From UBA1447 sp002329225 (GTDB lineage: Bacteria; Bacillota; Clostridia; Oscillospirales; Acutalibacteraceae): a stretch of DNA of 64,000 bases. Location: contig JBMNVN010000003.1 in NCBI GenBank assembly GCA_050946835.1, positions 248,001-312,000 of the forward strand, written 5' to 3'. Below the pieces are notes generated by a model, which was not told the DNA's origin, ran no database searches, and saw nothing but the letters and a program-made list of their open reading frames with translations. Within the stretch, counting starts at the first letter, position 1; the number at the start of each line of letters is the position of its first letter. The translations under genes and the position numbers were made by a program. Shown piece by piece: positions 17,652 through 26,534 of the stretch.

Positions 17652-18566
17652 TTATTTTTCGTCGGCAAGAATGCTGTATGCCAGGTCGGGATAATCCGTC
17701 ATAATGCAGTCCGCGCCGATGTCCCTGAGGTAATACATATGCTCCGCCTTATTTATTGTCCAATATTGAACCGCTATGTTGTAACCGTGGGCATAATCAA
17801 TAAACTCTTTTGTACCCAGGTTTATTATCTCTCTGCCGCCTATCCGATAAACGCCGTAAGGTATTTGCAAAAGGGAGTAGCGAATGTCATAACGGTTCAA
17901 ATCCGCTCCGGCTTTAAACAGACGGTAAAACTTCAGCACTTCCGGCGGGCCTGCAGAGCGGCGCATTCCCGGGCAGGCGGCGTCATAGTGTTTTGAAACG
18001 GAGGGATTAAAACTTGCCGCTATCACCTCGCCTAACATATCCCGTTCCTTTAAAACTTTGTATAGCCTGTCTGCTGCGGCGGCGCCTGTTTTGCCCCGGT
18101 TTTTAACGTCTATACTCCAATAATAGCGTTTATCACCCCGGGCAAGCACATGGTCAAGGATTTGGTCGACCGTGTGTACCCGCAACTCTTCGGGGATATT
18201 GTCACCTCTTAGTCCTCTGTAAGGGAATTTGCCGTCTTTTTCAAAGTTTTCGCCTAAGTTGAGCACCTGAAGCTCGCTGAAATTATAATCTATGGGGTAG
18301 ACATTCTTTTTTCCGAAAGCCTCCTGAGCGTTGCTGGTAGCGTCAAAAGTTCTGTTGTGCAGCACCACAAGTTCCCCGTCTTTTGTGAGGTGAACATCCA
18401 GTTCAAACAAATCAATACTAAACTCTGCGGAGTTCAGGCAGAGGTCAAAGGCCATAAGAGTGTTTTCAGGCACAATGCCCGCACCTGCACGATGGGCGGC
18501 TATAAGGGGTTTTCCGTGCGGACGGATGTAAGGGTTAGGGGTTATTTTTGTTTTATCAGCAATCAT
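17652..18566 (-). CDS. Glycerophosphodiester phosphodiesterase
   Basis: This 304-residue cytoplasmic enzyme has a GDPD TIM barrel. The N-terminal His-Arg-Ala-Gly-Ala-Gly-Ile-Val-Pro-Glu-Asn-Thr holds the catalytic His and a metal-binding Glu, and Glu-Leu-Asp-Val-His-Leu-Thr-Lys-Asp-Gly-Glu-Leu-Val-Val-Leu-His-Asn supplies the other metal ligands and second His. The C-terminal Thr-Ile-Asn-Lys-Ala-Glu and Met-Thr-Asp-Tyr-Pro-Asp are typical. It releases glycerol-3-phosphate from deacylated phospholipids. No signal peptide is seen. The gene starts 30 bases after the PurF-like gene with AAGGAGG in between, so it is the second gene of that operon. Confidence 0.9.
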   Translation of the reverse strand: MIADKTKITPNPYIRPHGKPLIAAHRAGAGIVPENTLMAFDLCLNSAEFSIDLFELDVHLTKDGELVVLHNRTFDATSNAQEAFGKKNVYPIDYNFSELQVLNLGENFEKDGKFPYRGLRGDNIPEELRVHTVDQILDHVLARGDKRYYWSIDVKNRGKTGAAAADRLYKVLKERDMLGEVIAASFNPSVSKHYDAACPGMRRSAGPPEVLKFYRLFKAGADLNRYDIRYSLLQIPYGVYRIGGREIINLGTKEFIDYAHGYNIAVQYWTINKAEHMYYLRDIGADCIMTDYPDLAYSILADEK

Positions 18567-18596
18567 AATCCGGCCTCCTTAACCGTGTTTTACCTG

Positions 18597-20024
18597 CTAC
18601 TCTTTACCTGTCCAGCAATAGGTGCATATGTTTTCCGCACCGATGCCGATAGCGTCCAGCATATCGTCAACATTTTGGTAACGTAAAGATGTAAAATTCA
18701 GTTCCCTGCCTATATCCTTAACCATGGCGCAATATTTTTCATTGCAAGGGTTACCATACTCGGCGGGGTCTTCCAAATCCCTGCCCTCCAGGCGTTTAAT
18801 CGACCGGCGGGTGGCAAGGTCGGATTCGGAACGGGAATCTGAGAAGTTCAAGTATTTACAGTTAAAAAGAATCGGAGGACAGGCAGAGCGGATATGCACC
18901 TCTTTTGCATAGCAGCGGTAGAGCAGATTCACCGTTTCGCGCATTTGGGTGCCCCTCACAATGGAGTCGTCACAAAAGAGCAGGCGTTTGCCCATAATAA
19001 GCTCGGGTATTGGCATTAACTTCATTCGTGCGACAAGGGAACGGAGTTCTTTACTCTGAGGGGTAAAACTTCTGGCCCAAGTGGGGGTATATTTTACAAA
19101 GGGGCGGCTGTACGGGATTTTCGACTCATTGGAATAACCTATGGCGTGAGCTACACCGGAGTCGGGTATACCCGCCACCATATCCACCTCCGCATCATCC
19201 CTGCGGGAGAGAGCGGCGCCGTTCTTATAGCGCATCATCTCTACATTCATGCCCTCATAAGTGGAGGAGGGATAACCGTAATAGACCCACAAAAAGGCGC
19301 AGATACGCATTTTATCACGGGGCGGGGCAATTTTTTCAATCCCCTCTTTCGTAAGCAAAACTATTTCGCCGGGGCCGAGTTCGTAAACGGTTTTATAGTC
19401 GAGGTTGGTCAGCGTACACGACTCAAAGGTGACGCAGTGAGAAAGGGTAACGGTGCCGTCCGTTCCTTTAACTTCTTTTTTACCGATTATCAGCGGCGTT
19501 CTGCCCAGTTTGTCCCGGCAGGCATAAATACCCTGAGGGGTTAAAAGCAAAACTGAACAGGAACCTTCCACCGATTCCTGCACCGCAAGCAAACCGTCTT
19601 TAAAAGTTTCTTGACCGTCAATGATAACGGAAACCAATTCCGTCTGGTTAAACCGCCCCTTATTTATCTCCATAAAATGAATGTTGGGGGTTTGAAAACT
19701 CTTTTTGACAAGGCTGTCGGCATTGTTGATTCTGCCCACTGTGGCAATAGCGTAGCGGCCCAAATGTGAATACACCGTTAGAGGCTGTGGTTCTCTGTCG
19801 CTTATGCAGCCTATCCCCATGGAGCTTTTTATCCCTGCAAGTTCATCTTCAAACCGGGCTCTGAACTGGGTGTTTTCAATATTATGTATGGAACGGTTAA
19901 AGCCCTCTTCCGTCCAAAAGGCCAGACCGCCTTTACTTGTCCCCAAATGGGAATGATAGTCCGTACCGAAATAGACATCCGTTACGCAGTCACCGGTAGA
20001 TACAGCACCGAACAAACCGCCCAT
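18597..20024 (-). CDS. Amidophosphoribosyltransferase-like protein without the catalytic cysteine
   Basis: The 475-residue protein has the PurF layout: an N-terminal Ntn-type glutaminase fold and a C-terminal phosphoribosyltransferase domain with the PRPP loop Leu-Leu-Phe-Cys-Asp-Asp-Ser-Ile-Val-Arg-Gly-Thr near residue 340. Cysteines at the end (Cys-Thr-Tyr-Cys-Trp-Thr-Gly) match those that bind the Fe-S cluster in Bacillus PurF. However, it begins Met-Gly-Gly-Leu-Phe-Gly where active enzymes have Met-Cys-Gly-x-Phe-Gly, so the N-terminal nucleophile is missing. Clostridia often carry this variant; it might use ammonia or be regulatory. I chose the ATG at 20024 (GCAGGGG upstream); GTG 9 bases earlier is less likely. 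No other pur genes are nearby. Confidence 0.82.
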   Translation of the reverse strand: MGGLFGAVSTGDCVTDVYFGTDYHSHLGTSKGGLAFWTEEGFNRSIHNIENTQFRARFEDELAGIKSSMGIGCISDREPQPLTVYSHLGRYAIATVGRINNADSLVKKSFQTPNIHFMEINKGRFNQTELVSVIIDGQETFKDGLLAVQESVEGSCSVLLLTPQGIYACRDKLGRTPLIIGKKEVKGTDGTVTLSHCVTFESCTLTNLDYKTVYELGPGEIVLLTKEGIEKIAPPRDKMRICAFLWVYYGYPSSTYEGMNVEMMRYKNGAALSRRDDAEVDMVAGIPDSGVAHAIGYSNESKIPYSRPFVKYTPTWARSFTPQSKELRSLVARMKLMPIPELIMGKRLLFCDDSIVRGTQMRETVNLLYRCYAKEVHIRSACPPILFNCKYLNFSDSRSESDLATRRSIKRLEGRDLEDPAEYGNPCNEKYCAMVKDIGRELNFTSLRYQNVDDMLDAIGIGAENICTYCWTGKE

Positions 20025-20167
20025 AATAAACACCCCTGCAGTTTATTTTTATCCTGATAATTATAGCACTCCGCCGTGGTTATATCCATAAAAAATTGAC
20101 ATAATCGCTTTGCTACATCACGGAGATAAAACGGGGCCCCTTGCATTTCACGGTAAAAGCAATAAAA

Positions 20168-20205
20168 GTGTGATTAAAATCACAAAAACATCAATAATAA
20201 TGTGA
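20168..20205 (+). repeat. Upstream copy of a 38-base repeat bracketing an ATPase promoter
   Basis: The last 25 bases (20181-20205) are identical to 20264-20288, and the first 13 are similar. The left part is also an inverted repeat, TGTGATT-AA-AATCACA. It ends 7 bases before the -35 box of the promoter at 20213. Confidence 0.8.
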
Positions 20206-20212
20206 TTTTTTG

Positions 20213-20241
20213 TTGTAAATCAAAAGCAAACAGCATATAAT
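20213..20241 (+). promoter_or_regulatory. Promoter of the DUF4143 ATPase gene
   Basis: TTGTAA (20213-20218) and TATAAT (20236-20241) are 17 bases apart. The promoter lies exactly between the two repeat copies. Confidence 0.65.
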
Positions 20242-20250
20242 ACAATAAAT

Positions 20251-20288
20251 GTGTGAATATAAACACAAAAACATCAATAATAATGTGA
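20251..20288 (+). repeat. Downstream copy of the 38-base repeat, ending at the ribosome binding site
   Basis: This copy begins near the expected transcription start and ends in TGTGA, directly joined to the GGGG of the Shine-Dalgarno. A protein bound here would block both transcription and ribosome loading. Distance between copies is 83 bases, close to eight helical turns. Confidence 0.8.
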
Positions 20289-20298
20289 GGGGATAAAT

Positions 20299-21645
20299 AT
20301 GGAGCGATTGATTTTATCGAAACTGCTGGAATGGAAAAATTCTCCCTATCGAAAACCGCTGATATTAAAGGGTGTGCGTCAGGTAGGTAAGACTTGGATT
20401 CTCAAAGAGTTCGGCAAGCGCTATTACGAAAATACAGCCTACTTTAATTTTGATGAAAACGAGGAATATAAGCAGTTTTTTGAGACCACTAAGGATGTGG
20501 AGCGCATATTACAAAATCTGATGATGGCCAGCGGTCAGATAATTGTGCCGGAAAAGACCTTTATTATCTTTGATGAGGTTCAAGACTTCCCCAAGGTCAT
20601 CAACTCAATGAAGTATTTCTGCGAGAATGCCCCACAGTATCACATCGCTTGTGCCGGTTCTCTGCTGGGTATCGCTCTGGCTAAACCGACTTCTTTCCCG
20701 GTGGGTAAAGTCAACTTCATGCAGATTGACCCTATGACTTTTAATGAATTTCTGCTTGCGAACGGTGATGAAAACTTTGCAAGTTATTTGGAAAGCGTGG
20801 AAACCTTTGAGCCGATTCCCGACGCCTTTTTTAATCCCCTTTACGAAAAGTTAAAAATGTATTATGTAACCGGAGGCATGCCCGAATCTGTACTGATGTG
20901 GACACAGGCACGGGATATTTCCGCCATGCAGGAAGCTCTGTCCGGAATAATTGACGCTTACGAGCGGGACTTTTCTAAACACCCGAATGTCAGCGAATTT
21001 CCTAAGATTTCCATGATATGGAAATCAGTTCCGTCCCAACTTGCAAGAGAGAATAAAAAGTTTATCTACAATGTCATCAAAGAAGGGGCCAGAGCACGGG
21101 AGTATGAGGATGCCTTGCAGTGGCTGGTAGATGCCCGACTGGTACACAAAATATACCGCAGCAGCGCTCCCGGTCTGCCGGTGGCTGCCTACGATGACCT
21201 GTCTGCCTTTAAAATTTATATGGCGGATGTGGGACTGCTTCGCCGCTTGGCTCAACTGGCACCCACTGCCTTTGGAGAAGGAAACCGCCTGTTCACTGAA
21301 TTTAAGGGCGCACTGACCGAAAACTTTGTGCTCCAAACTTTGATTACGCAGTTTGAAGCGGTTCCAAGATATTGGTCACAAAACAATCCTACTTATGAGG
21401 TGGATTTCCTGATTCAGCGGGAGAATGACATTTTCCCTATTGAAGTCAAATCATCAGGCAATATAACAAGCAAAAGTCTCAAAAAATTCAAGGAATTGTT
21501 CCCGGATAAAGTCAGGCTCCGTGTGCGTTTTTCCCTGGACAACTTGAAGCTGGACGATGATGTACTGAACATTCCTCTGTTTATGGCAGACCACACAGAT
21601 CGATTGATTGGAATTGCATTGGAGCAACTCCATAGTTGCAAATAA
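20299..21645 (+). CDS. AAA ATPase with C-terminal DUF4143 nuclease-like domain
   Basis: The protein has 448 residues. The Walker A loop Gly-Val-Arg-Gln-Val-Gly-Lys-Thr is at residues 25-32 and the Walker B Phe-Ile-Ile-Phe-Asp-Glu-Val-Gln near 88-95, followed by a sensor-type Ala-Gly-Ser-Leu-Leu. The C-terminal part includes Tyr-Glu-Val-Asp-Phe-Leu-Ile, then Ile-Glu-Val-Lys-Ser-Ser, the Asp...Glu-x-Lys pattern of PD-(D/E)xK folds. These proteins are widespread in anaerobes and of unknown function; roles in defence or regulation are guesses. It stands alone, between a divergent PurF-like operon and a convergent deacylase gene, and is preceded by the repeat pair at 20168-20288. Confidence 0.88.
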   Translation: MERLILSKLLEWKNSPYRKPLILKGVRQVGKTWILKEFGKRYYENTAYFNFDENEEYKQFFETTKDVERILQNLMMASGQIIVPEKTFIIFDEVQDFPKVINSMKYFCENAPQYHIACAGSLLGIALAKPTSFPVGKVNFMQIDPMTFNEFLLANGDENFASYLESVETFEPIPDAFFNPLYEKLKMYYVTGGMPESVLMWTQARDISAMQEALSGIIDAYERDFSKHPNVSEFPKISMIWKSVPSQLARENKKFIYNVIKEGARAREYEDALQWLVDARLVHKIYRSSAPGLPVAAYDDLSAFKIYMADVGLLRRLAQLAPTAFGEGNRLFTEFKGALTENFVLQTLITQFEAVPRYWSQNNPTYEVDFLIQRENDIFPIEVKSSGNITSKSLKKFKELFPDKVRLRVRFSLDNLKLDDDVLNIPLFMADHTDRLIGIALEQLHSCK

Positions 21646-21751
21646 TCACCTTCCTCTTTTGACTTTGTTTTACATCAGATATTTATCGAATATTTTTCAT
21701 TACTACTTCGCCCTCATCAACCTCTCTCGTATGGTGAAAGCCAAGTTTTAA

Positions 21752-22231
21752 TTACAAGTTTTCACTCCAGCCTTTGCAAACATCAACCCATGCGGTAAAG
21801 CGGGAGTATTCTTCAAGTTCGTCAATCGTCAATTCAATTGCGCTGTTGCTGCTGCCGCAAGCCGGGAATACCGTCTTAAACCGCTTTAAAGATTCATCAA
21901 GGTAAATGACGACATTTTCATTAACGGCAAAGGGACAGACGCCGCCTACGGCGTGGCCTATCATTTCTTCGGCTTCGCTCGGTAAAAGCATTTTGGCCTT
22001 TGTTCCGAACTGCGCCTTATACTTGGGGTTATCAATCTTGGCGTCACCGGCGGTAACAATAAGTACGGGCTGTTCATTTACCATGAATGAAAGGGTTTTT
22101 GCTATCCGGCAAGGTTCGCAATCCAATGCTTCGGCGGCAAGTTCCACCGTCGCACTCGACACCTCAAACTCACGCACTTTGTCTTCAATTCCGTATTTTT
22201 TAAAGTACTCTTTAACCTTTTCAATTGCCAT
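21752..22231 (-). CDS. YbaK/EbsC-family aminoacyl-tRNA deacylase
   Basis: This 159-residue cytoplasmic protein is of the YbaK/ProX family (PF04073), which hydrolyses wrongly charged tRNAs such as Cys- or Ala-tRNA-Pro. Characteristic parts are Arg-Ile-Ala-Lys-Thr-Leu-Ser-Phe with the conserved Lys near residue 45, Val-Ile-Thr-Ala-Gly-Asp-type Leu-Ile-Val-Thr-Ala-Gly-Asp near 62, and the loop Gly-His-Ala-Val-Gly-Gly-Val-Cys-Pro-Phe near 92-101. Length is that of stand-alone editing factors. It has a good GGGGAGG site before the ATG and appears monocistronic. Confidence 0.88.
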   Translation of the reverse strand: MAIEKVKEYFKKYGIEDKVREFEVSSATVELAAEALDCEPCRIAKTLSFMVNEQPVLIVTAGDAKIDNPKYKAQFGTKAKMLLPSEAEEMIGHAVGGVCPFAVNENVVIYLDESLKRFKTVFPACGSSNSAIELTIDELEEYSRFTAWVDVCKGWSENL

Positions 22232-22378
22232 GTCCGTTCCTCCCCGATATATTCAAAAGGCATTATAGCATAAGGGGCGGAGTTAGCGAATGATATCCGC
22301 CGGATTTTCCGCAACAATTACCGCAAGTCCGCCTTTATGCACCTGTTTTTATTACGGTAAGTTCCCTTTTTATTTAAT

Positions 22379-22407
22379 TTGACTTGAACCCGCTGAAAGT
22401 ATATACT
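22379..22407 (+). promoter_or_regulatory. Promoter of the second ceramidase-like gene
   Basis: TTGACT (22379-22384) and TATACT (22402-22407) with a 17-base spacer, 58 bases before the ATG. Confidence 0.65.
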
Positions 22408-22464
22408 TTGGCTCAGGCGCTTGCAGTTTTTGCATATGAGGCCGAAATTTAAGGAGGTAATACA

Positions 22465-23934
22465 ATGCCTGTAAAAGCGAAGGGTTCGCCGTTTATGAAG
22501 GCGTTAGCACGGACTTTAGAAAAATCTATGATTCGTTCCGGCAAAAAGCTTGCAAAAAAGGGCCCCGCTCCGCAAATTCCCAAGGGAGTTTTTGACAGGG
22601 TGGCTGAAGCAAAAAGTGAGTTTTTCACCGTCGGTTTTGCAAAAACCGATATTATGCCCGATGATATTCCCAAGAAAAAGTACTACGTGGCAGGGTACAA
22701 GGCCTGGAATCCGGCAAAAAGCGTGCTGGATCCCATGACCACCAGTGCGGTTTGGATTGACGACAATTCCGGCCGCGGCGGCATTGTGATGGTGTCGGTG
22801 GACAGCGTCGGCCTGACCGACTATGATGCCGACAATATCCGCCGGGATTTGGCGGACTTTATAAAACAGACCAACTGCCGCTCCATAAACCTCTGCAGCA
22901 CCCATAATCACGCCGGTATAGATACCATAGGCATGTGGGGTCCCCTGCCCAAAAGCGGCCGGGATAAAAAGTATATGAAGATTGTCTATGACGGCATTAA
23001 AAAGGTTATCAGGGAAGCCTACGATAACCGAAAAGACGGGGATATCTACTTCGGCAAAAAAGAAACGCCGGAAATTCAGCGGGACTCCCGACTGCCCCAC
23101 GTGTTCAACAAAGAGCTGGCCCGTCTGCGTTTTGTTCCGAAAGACGGTTCAACGGAAGTTTGGATGCTTAAATATGACTCCCATACGGAAAATATGCTCG
23201 GTCTCCCCATTGTAAGTGCGGACTTTGCCTGCTACCTGCGCAGGGGGATTCTGGAGTCCGCAGGGGCGGAATCCATCTACTTCACCGGTCCGGCGGGAGG
23301 ACTTATTCGGCTCAAGGAATTGGATAAAGACCCCATTGAGTCAACAAAGATAGCCGGCAAGGAATTGGCCGACACCGCTATTGCTATCGAGGACGAGCGC
23401 AAACTTGAACCGAAAATAAGCATTCTCCGTCAGGAATACTACTCCCCGGCTGACAACTATGCACTTGCTTTGATTTGTTCCGTCGGGATTATAAAAAAGG
23501 CAAAGCATCCCTGTACCAACGGCAAAATCGGCGTTGCCGTAAAAACGGAAATGACCTATATGCAAATAGGCGACCTGAACATTCTAATGTTGCCTAATGA
23601 GATTTTCCCGGAACTTTGCTACGGCGGCTACCTGCCTGCGGAAGAGACGGCGGAGGGAAAGTCCCCCGACATCAACCCCGACCCCTTGCAGAAAATTGCC
23701 GGGGATGACGACCTGCTTTTCTTAGCCCTCGTCAACGACTTTACCGGCTATGTGGTTCCGCCCAATGACTTTTTCCTCCATCCGGATATCCCATATATTG
23801 ATACCACAAGGGACAGGCTCGACAGAGGCCACTATGAGGAAACCAACTCCCTCGGCCCCGATACCGCCTACATAGTTGCGGATACGTTCAAACAAATGAT
23901 GGAAACCGTGAAAGCCGCGGAAAAAGAAAAATAA
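22465..23934 (+). CDS. Ceramidase-like protein without signal peptide
   Basis: The 489-residue protein is a paralog of the secreted one at 15745. Shared blocks are Ala-Gly-Tyr-Lys-Ala-Trp/Pro-Tyr-Gly-Tyr, Asp-Asp-Asn-Ser-Gly-Arg-Gly, Asp-Ser-Val-Gly, and the zinc motif Ser-Thr-His-Asn-His-Ala-Gly-Ile-Asp near residue 150. Two differences stand out. The N-terminus (about 40 residues, Lys-rich) has no hydrophobic signal, so export by Sec is unlikely. The block that holds the catalytic Ser in neutral ceramidases reads Phe-Thr-Gly-Pro-Ala-Gly-Gly here and has no Ser. Metal-dependent amidase activity by another route, or loss of activity, is possible. The gene has AGGAGGT before the ATG and its own promoter and terminator. 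Confidence 0.68.
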   Translation: MPVKAKGSPFMKALARTLEKSMIRSGKKLAKKGPAPQIPKGVFDRVAEAKSEFFTVGFAKTDIMPDDIPKKKYYVAGYKAWNPAKSVLDPMTTSAVWIDDNSGRGGIVMVSVDSVGLTDYDADNIRRDLADFIKQTNCRSINLCSTHNHAGIDTIGMWGPLPKSGRDKKYMKIVYDGIKKVIREAYDNRKDGDIYFGKKETPEIQRDSRLPHVFNKELARLRFVPKDGSTEVWMLKYDSHTENMLGLPIVSADFACYLRRGILESAGAESIYFTGPAGGLIRLKELDKDPIESTKIAGKELADTAIAIEDERKLEPKISILRQEYYSPADNYALALICSVGIIKKAKHPCTNGKIGVAVKTEMTYMQIGDLNILMLPNEIFPELCYGGYLPAEETAEGKSPDINPDPLQKIAGDDDLLFLALVNDFTGYVVPPNDFFLHPDIPYIDTTRDRLDRGHYEETNSLGPDTAYIVADTFKQMMETVKAAEKEK

Positions 23935-23950
23935 GCATTAAAATTTAAAG

Positions 23951-23985
23951 AGCCGCTTCATCGTCCGTGATGAGGCGGCTTTTTG
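23951..23985. terminator. Bidirectional terminator between ceramidase-like and P-type ATPase genes
   Basis: AGCCGCTTCATC (23951-23962) and GATGAGGCGGCT (23969-23980) form a 12-bp stem with one wobble pair, followed by TTTTT. The P-type ATPase gene converges at 24000. Confidence 0.8.
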
Positions 23986-23999
23986 ATTGATTGAACCCT

Positions 24000-26432
24000 T
24001 TATTTGACAGTTTTAAGTATATAGATTTTTCTTGCTATAAGGCGGCAGAGGGCGGCTATTTTTTCCAAACCTACGGTAAACAGCCACATCACGGAGGGAA
24101 TCAGCAAAACAAAAACGGCAAGAATCAGCGCGCTCCCGTACTCCAATGCAACGATGGAGAATATATTCGGAACCACTGCCAAAATCCCCAAAAACAACAC
24201 CACCAAACCCGCTAAAAGAACTCCCCGCATAAGGTTGAAGGGCCGGGAAACATTCCAGACCATAAGCAGGCCCACAACCGTTATCAGTACGGCGGCAATG
24301 GTGGTCACCTGTGCGGGTTCAAGGCCGAAAGCATCGTCAAACAAGACCAGACCTATTAGCACAAATAAATCCGTCATAGCGGCGGGCAAAGCCCGATAAA
24401 TCACATTCCAGATAAAACGCCCCTTAACAAGGGAAGTGTTGGGTTCCAAAGAAAGGAAGAATGAAGGAATACCGATGGTAATCATACTTGCCAACGAAAG
24501 CTGAGCGGGTGTCAAAGGATAAGCGAAGGCCGCCGTGATGGATATTATGGCCAAAGCGAAAGAGAAGATGTTTTTAACAAGGAACAGCGAAGCGGTGCGC
24601 TCGATATTGTTTATAACCCGCCTGCCCTCCGCAACCACTAAAGGCATGGAGTCAAAGTCGGATTTGAGCAGTACAAGGTGAGAAACCTTTGAGGCCACCT
24701 CGCTGCCGGAGGCCATGGCAACACCGCAGTCGGCCGTTTTGAGGGCCAGAACGTCATTTACACCGTCGCCTGTCATTGCCACCTTATGCCCCGCCTTTTG
24801 CAGGGCAAGGATAAGCTGCCGTTTTTGTTCGGGAGACACTCTGCCGAAAACCGTATATTTTCCGGCGGCTTCGGCAATTTTTTCTTTGGTATCCAAAGTT
24901 GAGGCGTCTACATAATTCTCCGCCCCGGGAATACCCGCATCCCGTGCGGCGGTGCATACCGTTACGGGGTTATCGCCGGATATTACTTTTATCTGAACGC
25001 CCTGTTCAACAAAATACTCAAAGGTCTTTTTCGCCGCAGGGCGAACCGGGTTTTCAAGGGTAACCAGAGCAATGGGTGTAAGCGTTTGGAGAGGGTCCCC
25101 GCTTTCAAGAGGAGCGCAGGCGGCAAACATCAGCACACGGTTGCCGGTTGCGGCATAGTCCTCAACGGTTTTAAGGTATTCCGGGAACCGCCCTCTAAGC
25201 AAGAATTCCGGCGCTCCCAGAGCATAGGCTTCAGCGGGCGACAAGGCGACGGCGCTGTACTTATCTACCGAAGAAAACTCTTTAATCCCCGTTGCCGGGC
25301 GGAAAAGTTCGGACTTGAAATGATTTTTAAGGGCCTGCATGGTGGCGTTGGTGCCGGGCATATTCATTGCAAAATCCGTCAGTAAACGGTTAATATCCTC
25401 GCCGCTCATAAGGTTGCCGTCTAAGGGAACTACCTCCGTAACATCCATGCGGTTTTCGGTTATGGTACCTGTTTTGTCCACACAAAGCACATCGGTACGC
25501 GCCAGCGTTTCAATACTTTTTAAATCCCTTACCAAAGTATCTTTGCGTGAAAGGCGTATAACGCTCACCGCCAAGGCTATGCTGACAAGCAGATAAAGTC
25601 CCTCCGGTATCATACCTATGAGGGCGGCGGTAGTGCTTTCCACCGCTTCTTTCGGCATCAGGCCGAGAATTTGAGTTGACCTCACATACATCATTATCCC
25701 CACGGGGATAATCGCAACGCCTATAACCTGAAGCAGACGGGTCAGGTCCTTCATCATACCTATCGGTTTACGCTTTTTGGACTTGCGTGCTTCCACGGTC
25801 ATTTTGGACACATAGGAGTATTTTCCGACCTTTTCGAGCCTCGCCCTGCCCTCACCGGAAACGACAAAACTGCCCGATATTAACTTATCCCCGGGCTTTT
25901 TCGTTATCTCGTCCGCTTCACCCGTTACAAGGGATTCGTTTACATGCAGTGAACCTTCCAGAAGAACGGCATCGGCATAAATTTGGTTCCCTGTGCCGAA
26001 AATCACAACGTCATCCATCACGGTTTGCTCGGCGGGCAGTTCAACTACCTCTCCCATGCGAACCGCCAGGGCTTTGGGCTCGTTCATGAGCACCAATTTA
26101 TCCAAAGTTTTTTTTGCCCTCAATTCCTGCACAATACCTATGAGGGTGTTGATAGCAACTACCACCATAAAAAACATATTTTTGAAAGAGCCGACAATTG
26201 CAAGGGCAAGAGCAAGCACAAAAAATATCAGGTTAAAGTATGTGAGTACATTCCCCCTTATAATCTGACCGACGGTTTTGGACGGGGACTGAACCGCCTC
26301 GTTATACAGACCCGCCGCCATCCGTTCTTCAACCTGTTCCCGGGTCAGGCCGAAGTCCGATGAAGTGTAGACCCTGTCGGGAAGAGGGACGGCAACTTCT
26401 TCATTTTTATTTTTCTTGGGCAATAAAGCCAT
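24000..26432 (-). CDS. Cation-transporting P-type ATPase (CtpE-like, probably Ca2+)
   Basis: The protein has 810 residues. The phosphorylated Asp-Lys-Thr-Gly-Thr is at residues 319-323, the actuator motif Leu-Val-Thr-Gly-Glu-Ala at 168-173, the membrane motif Ile-Pro-Glu-Gly-Leu at 275-279, and the hinge Thr-Gly-Asp-Gly-Val-Asn-Asp near residue 560. There is no N-terminal heavy-metal domain and no Cys-Pro-Cys, so it is not a Cu/Zn pump. The Pro-Glu-Gly-Leu motif and the short N-terminus match the CtpE/YoaB group, whose mycobacterial member is a calcium transporter. Direction and ion are inferred. The gene follows GAAGGAG and stands apart from the hemolysin III gene upstream. Confidence 0.88.
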   Translation of the reverse strand: MALLPKKNKNEEVAVPLPDRVYTSSDFGLTREQVEERMAAGLYNEAVQSPSKTVGQIIRGNVLTYFNLIFFVLALALAIVGSFKNMFFMVVVAINTLIGIVQELRAKKTLDKLVLMNEPKALAVRMGEVVELPAEQTVMDDVVIFGTGNQIYADAVLLEGSLHVNESLVTGEADEITKKPGDKLISGSFVVSGEGRARLEKVGKYSYVSKMTVEARKSKKRKPIGMMKDLTRLLQVIGVAIIPVGIMMYVRSTQILGLMPKEAVESTTAALIGMIPEGLYLLVSIALAVSVIRLSRKDTLVRDLKSIETLARTDVLCVDKTGTITENRMDVTEVVPLDGNLMSGEDINRLLTDFAMNMPGTNATMQALKNHFKSELFRPATGIKEFSSVDKYSAVALSPAEAYALGAPEFLLRGRFPEYLKTVEDYAATGNRVLMFAACAPLESGDPLQTLTPIALVTLENPVRPAAKKTFEYFVEQGVQIKVISGDNPVTVCTAARDAGIPGAENYVDASTLDTKEKIAEAAGKYTVFGRVSPEQKRQLILALQKAGHKVAMTGDGVNDVLALKTADCGVAMASGSEVASKVSHLVLLKSDFDSMPLVVAEGRRVINNIERTASLFLVKNIFSFALAIISITAAFAYPLTPAQLSLASMITIGIPSFFLSLEPNTSLVKGRFIWNVIYRALPAAMTDLFVLIGLVLFDDAFGLEPAQVTTIAAVLITVVGLLMVWNVSRPFNLMRGVLLAGLVVLFLGILAVVPNIFSIVALEYGSALILAVFVLLIPSVMWLFTVGLEKIAALCRLIARKIYILKTVK

Positions 26433-26534
26433 ACCGCAATTTACTCCTTCATTTTATTTTTACCGAATTACAACAGATATAATGATCTTGCCGCAAAAAT
26501 ATTACCATTATTTCACAAAACAATAAACCGTTTT

